From Actinomycetes bacterium (GTDB taxonomy: Bacteria; Actinomycetota; Actinomycetes; Actinomycetales; Cellulomonadaceae), in contig JAEZBT010000004.1 in the NCBI GenBank assembly GCA_023426865.1, positions 1 to 8,234 on the forward strand: a stretch of 8,234 nucleotides of DNA, read 5' to 3'. The notes beneath the pieces were generated by a model. That model had not been told where the DNA came from, ran no database searches, and saw only the letters and a list, made by a program, of their open reading frames with translations. This document shows positions 1-4,633 of this stretch, piece by piece. The translations under genes were made by a program, and so were the position numbers. Position 1 is the first letter of the stretch, and each line of letters opens with the position of its first letter.

Positions 1-6
1 AAGCGA

Positions 7-35
7 CGCCCCCCCGCCCCCCCGGGCGGGGGGCG
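7..35. terminator. GC-only hairpin at the left edge, probable terminator
   Basis: Two C runs (9-15 and 17-23, split by one G) face a G-rich run (24-26 and 28-33). Positions 10-19 can pair with 24-33, leaving a four-C loop, and flanking bases can extend the stem with a bulge. There is no T tract on either side, which is common for hairpin terminators in high-GC actinobacteria. The same flanking motif that follows the tRNA-side hairpin at 1870-1911 follows this one (see the repeat at 36-79), which supports a matching role. The gene it would serve is not in the window. Confidence 0.5.
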
Positions 36-79
36 CCTGCGTCGTCCAACTGGCCGACTTCTCGGAACCAGCCGTGGTG
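36..79 (-). repeat. Copy A of the tRNA-Arg trailer-like repeat, without a tRNA
   Basis: Positions 36-66 match 1904-1934 at 25 of 31 bases by eye, and positions 56-79 match 1946-1969 at 21 of 24. In the second copy this stretch is the DNA between the tRNA-Arg 3' end and its terminator hairpin, and the match runs into the last five bases of the tRNA (CACCA on the minus strand; 75-79 here). No tRNA body is attached at this copy: the match stops at position 80. The most direct reading is a displaced or duplicated tRNA 3' flank at the far end of an inserted segment. A genome-wide repeat that happens to follow several terminators is the alternative. Confidence 0.5.
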
Positions 80-116
80 GTGGCTGGTTCCGGAAAGTCG
101 CTGACCTGGGACGACG
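40..116. repeat. 77-bp hyphenated palindrome
   Basis: Three nested pairs of arms share nearly the same centre: 40-47 with 109-116 (8 bp, exact), 55-60 with 95-100 (6 bp, exact), and 63-73 with 82-92 (11 bp, exact, 8-base loop of GTGGTGGT). The left half is the trailer-like repeat described at 36-79. The right half is an inverted partial copy containing GACTTTCCGGAACC on the minus strand. It could be the end of a mobile element, a recombination-made inverted duplication, or a bidirectional terminator. Its function is unknown. Confidence 0.6.
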
Positions 117-123
117 TGTGGGG

Positions 124-164
124 TAAAGGCGGGCGCTCCACCGGCTAAGGGCGGGACGCTCCAC
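124..164. repeat. Pair of 17-18 bp direct repeats upstream of the SUKH gene
   Basis: TAAAGGCGGGCGCTCCAC (124-141) and TAAGGGCGGGACGCTCCAC (146-164) differ by one substitution and one extra base. Starts are about 22-23 bp apart, close to two helical turns, so both copies would face the same side of the DNA. They lie about 120 bp upstream of the SUKH gene and could be paired binding sites for a regulator. No regulator is assigned, and a chance duplication is possible. Confidence 0.4.
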
Positions 165-284
165 AACCGCAGGTCAGAGGAGTGTGCAGCGCCCTGGCGT
201 CTGACGGACGGGCCCCGGCCTCGGGTTCATCGAGAGTCGCGCGGATCGCACCACGGCCGACGTGCGCGGTGGAAGACTCGCCTG

Positions 285-1523
285 GTGGGTGGCGAAATGC
301 CGATGGCCGAGCTCGCGCGCCGGTGGAGTGACCTCTTGCTGGCGGATTCCGACGCGCTCGGGCGGTGGCAGCCGACCCGCGAGGCGGTGGCTACTGGCAG
401 CCTGCTGCGGCCACCCGCCTCGGAGGAGCAGATCGAGGCAGCCGAGCGCCGCCTGGGGCGCGAGCTGCCGCCGTCCTACCGCGAGTTCCTCCTGGTCAGC
501 GACGGGGCGTACGGGGATCTGAGCGGTGTCACGATGTGGGACCTCGACCGGGGCGCCGAGACGGCCCCGCCCGAGTCCGACGTCGTCGGCGTGGGCTTCC
601 TCCCGGTGGCGGACCTGCGCTGGCTGCGTACGGAGCAGCCATGGTTCGCTGAGCTCTGCGAGGACACCGCCATGGATGCCCGGGACCGGGATGGTGACGG
701 ACGCGCGACACAGGACGGGCAGGAGGTCTGGCCGTGGCGGGCGTTCGCCGACGGCCTGATCATCGCGCCGGAGAAGGGACCCGGGACAACATGCCTGGTG
801 CCGTTCGATGGCACGGACGAGTGGCAGGTCTGGGAGATCAGCAAGGAGTGCTCGGAGGCCTACCTGTCATTCCGCTCTCTGCTGGAGCACATGGTGGCGG
901 CGCGGGAACCCGTCGAGACGGCCGAGGTGGCCGAGCACGTTGTCGCGCACTCCCTTCTTGGCGAACCGTGGGCCTGGAAACGCCTCTCCCGGATCACCGC
1001 GCCCGACGCCGTTCCCCTCCTCGTCGCGCTCATCGAAGGGGGCAGGTTGGAGAGCCGCGCCGCCGAGGCTCTGGGACGGATCGGCACCGATGAGGCCGTC
1101 GCCGCCCTCGAGCGGCTGCGCCCGCCCGGGGCGGTTCAGGCCCTTGTCCGTGCCGGCACCGGTCGTGCTCGCGACACCCTCGCGACCTGGGGCTGCTATC
1201 ACGAGCTCGACGTGCTCGGTGATCCGCGCGGGCCTGAGCTCGCTGCACGGCACCTGGTGCAGCTGACCGTGCAGCCGACTCACTCGGACGCGGCCGCCGC
1301 CACGGTGCTGGGCAGGTCTGGAAACGCCTCGCACCTGCCCCTCCTGCGGACCTTGACCGAAGCTGCCGACCCCTTCGTCGTCGTGAGCGCGGCCTACGCC
1401 CTCGTCCAGCTCGGCGAGCACGACGGTCGTCGCCTGCTCACCGAGCACGCCGCTGGCGACGATCGGGCACGGTGGCAGGCACGGTCGTTCCTCGAACGGC
1501 TCGATGGCCCAGAGCCAGGGTGA
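285..1523 (+). CDS. SUKH (SMI1/KNR4) domain protein with HEAT-like C-terminus
   Basis: The protein has 412 residues. Residues about 42-205 look like an SMI1/KNR4 (SUKH) domain: an RPPASEEQIEAAE helix, LGRELPPSYREFLLVSDG at about 57-74, then a W/F-rich region ending in SYLSFRSLLEHM-type sequence. From about 220 to 408 the sequence is alpha-helical with HEAT/armadillo-like units, for example DAVPLLVALIEG..SRAAEALGRIG and VVVSAAYALVQLG. There is no signal peptide or membrane segment, so it is probably cytoplasmic. SUKH proteins are known mainly as immunity proteins against polymorphic or contact-dependent toxins; HEAT units usually bind proteins. An immunity or adaptor role is inferred. No toxin gene lies beside it. 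The GTG at 285 has a GGTGGA-like site 10 bases upstream; ATG 297 and ATG 303 are equally plausible starts and do not change the domains. Codon use appears less uniformly GC-biased than in argS or lysA, which fits acquisition. Confidence 0.85.
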   Translation: MGGEMPMAELARRWSDLLLADSDALGRWQPTREAVATGSLLRPPASEEQIEAAERRLGRELPPSYREFLLVSDGAYGDLSGVTMWDLDRGAETAPPESDVVGVGFLPVADLRWLRTEQPWFAELCEDTAMDARDRDGDGRATQDGQEVWPWRAFADGLIIAPEKGPGTTCLVPFDGTDEWQVWEISKECSEAYLSFRSLLEHMVAAREPVETAEVAEHVVAHSLLGEPWAWKRLSRITAPDAVPLLVALIEGGRLESRAAEALGRIGTDEAVAALERLRPPGAVQALVRAGTGRARDTLATWGCYHELDVLGDPRGPELAARHLVQLTVQPTHSDAAAATVLGRSGNASHLPLLRTLTEAADPFVVVSAAYALVQLGEHDGRRLLTEHAAGDDRARWQARSFLERLDGPEPG

Positions 1524-1535
1524 CACGGGTCGCAC

Positions 1536-1769
1536 ATGGGCGTTCGGGTGACCCGGGAGGAGGTCGACGCGGGGGTCGGGCCCGGGACGACGACCGCGGA
1601 AGCGCAGCGGATCGCCGAGCTGGAGCGGGAGAACCGGGAACTGCGCCGGTCGAACGCGATCTTGCGGTCGACGTTGGCGCTCTTCGCGGCGGAGCTCGAC
1701 CGCCCACAACGGTCGGTCGCTCCTGACCGCGCCCGGTCGAACCCTCATCTGAACAACACGTCCGAGTAG
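1536..1769 (+). pseudogene. Remnant of an IS3-family transposase OrfA
   Basis: The reading frame gives 77 residues. Residues about 8-55 match the second half of IS3-family OrfA: EEVDAGVGPGTTTAE, then a leucine-zipper-like RIAELERENRELRRSNAIL, then LALFAAELDRPQR, the usual end of OrfA. The first half, with the helix-turn-helix, is missing: the SUKH gene's stop codon lies in the same frame only 12 bases before the ATG. The expected OrfA-OrfB slippage run (A-rich) is absent at the end, and the tail (about residues 57-77) has no family resemblance. No DDE-containing OrfB is found downstream. This is a dead fragment marking past IS activity. It may still be translated as a small coiled-coil peptide, but nothing shows that. 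Confidence 0.75.
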
Positions 1770-1793
1770 CCCCGCTCCGGCGGGGCCACTCGG
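1762..1793. terminator. Strong hairpin over the end of the IS remnant
   Basis: CCGAGT (1762-1767) pairs with ACTCGG (1788-1793). After an A/C mismatch, G1769 pairs with C1786 and CCCCGC (1770-1775) pairs with GCGGGG (1780-1785), closing on the tetraloop TCCG. That is 13 pairs with one mismatch. The stem contains the TAG of the OrfA remnant. There is no T tract. It may end transcription coming from the SUKH gene, whose own stop is about 240 bp upstream with no better hairpin in between. It could also be a leftover of a mobile element. Confidence 0.5.
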
Positions 1794-1869
1794 CGTACCT
1801 GGGCAACCGCGTCACACCCGCGACCGCGCGGCGGCTCAAGGCGGAAGCCGGCCCCTCCGGCGCCGACGA

Positions 1870-1911
1870 AGCGAAGGAGCCCCGGACCTGGTGGTCCGGG
1901 GCTCCTTCGTT
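1870..1911. terminator. Perfect long hairpin, likely terminator of tRNA-Arg
   Basis: GAAGGAGCCCCGGACC (1873-1888) is an exact inverted match to 1893-1908, with the loop TGGT. The C-G pair 1872/1909 and further weaker pairs extend the stem to 1870/1911. It lies 54 bp past the 3' end of the minus-strand tRNA-Arg gene, so it would end that transcript. The stem is symmetrical and could also stop plus-strand transcription from the SUKH side. There is no clear U tract on either strand, as is usual in high-GC actinobacteria. Confidence 0.75.
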
Positions 1912-1969
1912 GTCCAACCGGCTGACTTTCCGGAGTCACTCGCGTGACTTTCCGGAACCTGCCGTGGTG
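1904..1969 (-). repeat. Copy B of the trailer repeat, adjoining tRNA-Arg
   Basis: This is the DNA between the tRNA 3' end and its terminator, and it matches 36-79 (see that entry). It differs by an extra internal unit: TGACTTTCCGGA occurs twice exactly, at 1923-1934 and 1945-1956, with a period of 22 bp. Between the copies, AGTCAC (1934-1939) and GTGACT (1944-1949) form a 6-bp inverted repeat around TCGC. In the tRNA precursor this stretch would be the 3' trailer removed by nucleases. The two 12-bp units and the related arms at 56-66 and 90-99 make four copies of one motif family in the window. Confidence 0.55.
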
Positions 1970-2040
1970 CCCGAGACAGGACTCGAACCTGCGACCTTCT
2001 GCTCCGGAGGCAGACGCTCTATCCGCTGAGCTACTCGGGC
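1965..2040 (-). tRNA. tRNA-Arg, anticodon CCG
   Basis: The minus strand reads as a complete 76-base cloverleaf. The acceptor stem is GCCCGAG/CTCGGGC (2034-2040 with 1969-1975), the D arm begins AGCTCAGCGGATAGAGC, and the anticodon stem TCTGC/GCAGA (2010-2014 with 1998-2002) closes the 7-base loop CTCCGGA. The T arm contains GGTTCGAATCC, and the CCA end is encoded (1965-1967). The anticodon CCG (2005-2007) reads the arginine codon CGG, heavily used in this GC-rich genome. The gene lies about 0.9 kb from argS, whose product charges it, on the opposite strand and separated by the gntR gene. The 3' end faces the accessory DNA, a common arrangement where tRNA genes serve as insertion points. Confidence 0.97.
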
Positions 2041-2053
2041 GGGACGGTCCGCA

Positions 2054-2059
2054 ACCTTA
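2054..2059 (-). promoter_or_regulatory. Candidate -10 element of tRNA-Arg
   Basis: On the minus strand TAAGGT fits the actinobacterial TANNNT -10 pattern and ends 13 bases before the first base of the tRNA, which would leave a leader of about seven bases. No convincing -35 hexamer is visible, so the promoter is likely but not certain. The space between the gntR stop and the tRNA is only 61 bp, so read-through from gntR is an alternative. Confidence 0.4.
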
Positions 2060-2091
2060 CCAGCAGGAGGCGGGCGCGCCGTCGTCGGTGA

Positions 2092-2112
2092 TGAAGGCCG
2101 GTCAGGCCTTCA
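2092..2112 (-). terminator. Small hairpin spanning the gntR stop codon
   Basis: TGAAGGCC (2092-2099) pairs exactly with GGCCTTCA (2105-2112) around the loop GGTCA, which contains the TGA stop of gntR on the minus strand. An 8-bp stem with no U tract is a modest terminator. It could reduce read-through from gntR into the tRNA gene. Confidence 0.35.
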
Positions 2113-2770
2113 CCGGGTCGTCGCCGATGAACAGCGAGAGGTAGTCGTCGATCTCCGCCATCGCCTTCGCGGGGTCGCCCTCCGCGATCGCGTCGAGCAG
2201 GGACGTGTGCGCGACGTCGTGCTCCTCGGCGGGGTGCTCGAAGTTGAACCGGATGTTCGCCACGACGGCGTCCAGGAGCGTCTCGTAGATGGCGAGCAGC
2301 ACCGGGTTCCCGGCTGCCTCGGCGATACGCCGGTGGTAGGCGAGGTCGGCCTCGGTGGCGCTGTCGAGGTCGCCGCTGGCGTACGCGGCCGCGCGCCGGT
2401 CGTGCAGCTCGGTCAGCTCGGCGAGCTGGGCGTCCGTGCGGCGCTGGGCGGCCAGACGTGCGGCCTCCACCTCGAGGCAGCGGCGCACCTCGAGGACGTC
2501 GCGCTGGTGGGCGCCCGCGATCTGCCGACCCATGGCGGTACCCAGCTCGGAGTCGGAGATGACGTAGGTGCCGGAGCCCTGCCGGCGCTCGAGCATGCCG
2601 GCGTGGACGAGCGACTGGACGGCCTCGCGGACGGTGTTGCGCCCGACGCCGATGAGCTCCGTCAGCTCCGGCTCCGGCGGGATGCGCGTGCCGACGGGCC
2701 ATGCGCCCGACGTGATCTGCTTCCGCAAGCGCCCCACCGCCTGGTCGATGAGGTTCGTGCGCCGAGTCAT
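2102..2770 (-). CDS. GntR-family regulator, FadR/FCD subfamily
   Basis: The protein has 222 residues from the chosen ATG at 2770, normal for the family. The winged helix-turn-helix covers about residues 8-70 and shows PPEPELTELIGVGRNTVREAV and LERRQGSGTYV. An all-helical FCD ligand domain covers about 80-215, with ADLAYHRRIAEAAGNP (Asp142 and His146) and AHTSLLDAIAEGD (His188). These are three of the usual four metal-ligand positions. The fourth, normally a His in the AM..HL motif of the last helix, is not present (AMAEIDDYL). The start is favoured by GGAGGT just upstream and by the domain beginning; the frame stays open to 2854, but the extra residues add no domain. It probably binds DNA as a dimer and responds to a small carboxylic acid. 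The target is unknown; it may control itself or the divergent argS operon, as it shares their upstream region. Confidence 0.9.
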   Translation of the reverse strand: MTRRTNLIDQAVGRLRKQITSGAWPVGTRIPPEPELTELIGVGRNTVREAVQSLVHAGMLERRQGSGTYVISDSELGTAMGRQIAGAHQRDVLEVRRCLEVEAARLAAQRRTDAQLAELTELHDRRAAAYASGDLDSATEADLAYHRRIAEAAGNPVLLAIYETLLDAVVANIRFNFEHPAEEHDVAHTSLLDAIAEGDPAKAMAEIDDYLSLFIGDDPVKA

Positions 2771-2773
2771 CCC

Positions 2774-2779
2774 ACCTCC
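2774..2779 (-). promoter_or_regulatory. Ribosome binding site of gntR
   Basis: The minus strand reads GGAGGT three bases before the ATG at 2770, within GGGAGGTGGGATG. The spacing is short but the match to the anti-Shine-Dalgarno is strong. It decides the start in favour of 2770 over the upstream in-frame ATG at 2854, which has no such site. Confidence 0.6.
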
Positions 2780-2938
2780 CGGTGTCCGTGAGAGGAAGTC
2801 AACACCCCCCGGGCGGTCGCGCGCACCCCGGCGCTCCGGGCGTTCGTGCTTCACCCGGCGTCAGACGTGTCGCGTCCGGCCCCGTCGGGCGCCGCGGGGC
2901 GCCTGCGAATCCCGTCCGGGCCGGTGGCGTCGGCTCGC

Positions 2939-2944
2939 TAGGCT
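2939..2944 (+). promoter_or_regulatory. Candidate -10 element for a leaderless argS transcript
   Basis: TAGGCT fits TANNNT. Counting its last T as -7 puts +1 exactly on the G of the GTG at 2951, so the mRNA would begin with the start codon. No Shine-Dalgarno sequence precedes the start, which agrees with leaderless translation, a frequent mode in actinobacteria. No clear -35 hexamer is visible about 17 bp further upstream. Confidence 0.5.
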
Positions 2945-2950
2945 TTGCCG

Positions 2951-4633
2951 GTGACCCCCGCTGAGCTCTCCCAGTCGCTGCACGCCGTCCTGACCGGCCT
3001 CGTCGCACACGGAGCCGTCGCGCTCGCCGCCGAGGACGTCCCACAGGAGATCGCCGTCGAGCGACCGCGGCAGCGCGAGCACGGCGACTGGGCGACGAAC
3101 GTCGCCCTCCAGCTCGGCAAGAAGGCCGGCATGGCCCCGCGCGACCTGGCCGCGCTCCTCGCCGCGCGCTTGGCCGCGGTCCCGGGCATCGCCAAGGTCG
3201 ACGTCGCCGGCCCCGGCTTCCTGAACATCACGCTCGAGGCCGCCGCCGCAGGGCGGCTCGCGCAGGCGATCGTGGAGGCCGGCCCGGCGTACGGCACGAA
3301 CGCCGCGCTCGCGGGGGAGCGGATCAACCTCGAGTTCGTCTCGGCGAACCCAACCGGGCCCGTGCACATCGGCGGCGCCCGGTGGGCCGCCGTCGGCGAC
3401 TCGCTCGCGCGCCTCATGCAGGCCTGCGGCGCTGAGGTCACGCGCGAGTACTACTTCAACGACCACGGGTCGCAGGTCGACAGGTTCGCCCGTTCCCTCC
3501 TCGCCCGGGCGCGCGGGCAGGAGGCGCCCGAGGACGGCTACGGCGGCGCGTACATCGAGGAGATCGCCTCGCGCGTCGTCGCGGACGCCGCGGCCGCCGG
3601 CGAGCCCGACCCGTCCACGCTGCCCGACGACGCCGCGCAGGAGGTCTTCCGGGCGCGCGGCGTGGCGCTGATGTTCGACGAGATCAAGGCGACGCTGCAC
3701 ACGTTCGGCGTGGACTTCGACGTCTACTACCACGAGGCGTCGCTGCACGAGTCCGGCGCCGTGGAGCACGCCATCGCGCGGCTGCGCGAGCTGGGGCACG
3801 TCTTCGAGTCCGAGGGCGCCACCTGGCTGCGCACCACGGAGTTCGGCGACGACAAGGACCGCGTCATCGTCAAGTCCGACGGCGACGCGGCCTACATCGC
3901 CGGTGACCTCGCGTACTACCTGGACAAGCGCGAGCGCGGCTTCGACCGGGCGATCATCATGCTCGGCGCCGACCACCACGGGTACATCGGCCGGATGATG
4001 GCGATGTGCGCCGCGTTCGGCGACACCCCGTGGGTCAACCTCGAGATCCTCATCGGGCAGATGGTGAACCTCGTCAAGGGCGGCGAGCCGGTCCGGATGT
4101 CCAAGCGCGCCGGAACAGTCGTGACCATCGACGACCTCGTCGAGGCGGTCGGGGTGGACGCCGGGCGCTACGGGCTCGCCCGGTCGTCGGTCGACTCGAT
4201 GATCGACCTCGACCTCGACCTGCTCGCGTCGCGCAGCAACGACAACCCCGTCTACTACGTGCAGTACGCGCACGCGCGCACGGCGAACATCGCGCGCAAC
4301 GCCGCCGACCTCGGCGTGCGGCGCGAGGACGGGTTCGACCCGTCGCTGCTCGACCACCCCAGCGAGTCGGCCCTGCTCGGCAAGCTCGCCGAGTTCCCGC
4401 GCGTCGTCGCCCAGGGCGCCGAGCTGCGCGAGCCGCACCGCGTCGCGCGGTACCTCGAGGAGCTCGCCGGGGTCTACCACAAGTGGTACGACCAGCAGCG
4501 TCGCGTCGTCCCGTTCGGGGACGAGAAGGTCGGTGACGGCCACCGCACGCGACTGTGGCTCAACGACGCCACGCGCACCGTGCTCGCCAACGGCCTCGGC
4601 CTGCTCGGGGTGAGCGCCCCGGAGCGCATGTGA
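2951..4633 (+). CDS. argS: Arginyl-tRNA synthetase
   Basis: This class I aminoacyl-tRNA synthetase joins arginine to tRNA-Arg using ATP in the cytoplasm. The protein has 560 residues from GTG 2951, the usual family length. Domains run in order: an N-terminal Add-1-type tRNA-binding domain (about 1-110), the Rossmann catalytic core with FVSANPTGPVHIGG (the HIGH-like signature at 139-142), EYYFNDHGSQVDRF, and RMSKRAG (the KMSK-like loop at 382-385), then a helical DALR anticodon-binding domain to the end. The C-terminus ...APERM is typical, ending in the family's R-M. The TTG at 2945 gives only two more residues. GTG 2951 is preferred because a TAGGCT element places the transcript start on it. 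It is the first gene of a plus-strand operon with lysA (4-bp overlap). A tRNA-Arg gene lies nearby. Confidence 0.97.
   Translation: MTPAELSQSLHAVLTGLVAHGAVALAAEDVPQEIAVERPRQREHGDWATNVALQLGKKAGMAPRDLAALLAARLAAVPGIAKVDVAGPGFLNITLEAAAAGRLAQAIVEAGPAYGTNAALAGERINLEFVSANPTGPVHIGGARWAAVGDSLARLMQACGAEVTREYYFNDHGSQVDRFARSLLARARGQEAPEDGYGGAYIEEIASRVVADAAAAGEPDPSTLPDDAAQEVFRARGVALMFDEIKATLHTFGVDFDVYYHEASLHESGAVEHAIARLRELGHVFESEGATWLRTTEFGDDKDRVIVKSDGDAAYIAGDLAYYLDKRERGFDRAIIMLGADHHGYIGRMMAMCAAFGDTPWVNLEILIGQMVNLVKGGEPVRMSKRAGTVVTIDDLVEAVGVDAGRYGLARSSVDSMIDLDLDLLASRSNDNPVYYVQYAHARTANIARNAADLGVRREDGFDPSLLDHPSESALLGKLAEFPRVVAQGAELREPHRVARYLEELAGVYHKWYDQQRRVVPFGDEKVGDGHRTRLWLNDATRTVLANGLGLLGVSAPERM

Noticed and set aside
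867..1748. A 293-codon minus-strand open frame opposite the SUKH gene and IS remnant
   Set aside because: Low-complexity Arg/Gly/Pro-rich translation with no recognisable domain. It is an antisense shadow typical of GC-rich DNA, and the plus-strand frame has clear domain matches.
1761..1770. CCGAGTAGC on the plus strand, matching the 5' part of tRNA-Arg
   Set aside because: Only nine bases match, and the rest of the tRNA is absent. The bases are explained by the hairpin at 1762-1793, and a chance match is not unlikely at this length.
1944..2144. A 66-codon plus-strand open frame starting beside the tRNA
   Set aside because: It runs through the antisense of tRNA-Arg; the translation PRQDSNLRPSAPEAD is the well-known false protein produced by reading across tRNA genes.
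2771..2950. A riboswitch, T-box or attenuator before argS
   Set aside because: A GCCCCG/CGGGGC inverted repeat (2879-2884/2895-2900) exists, but it would lie upstream of the probable transcript start. No T-box sequence or leader peptide was seen.
2861..4543. A 560-codon minus-strand open frame opposite argS
   Set aside because: It mirrors argS codon structure and gives a Val/Asp/Arg/Gly-rich sequence with no motif; argS on the plus strand is certain.
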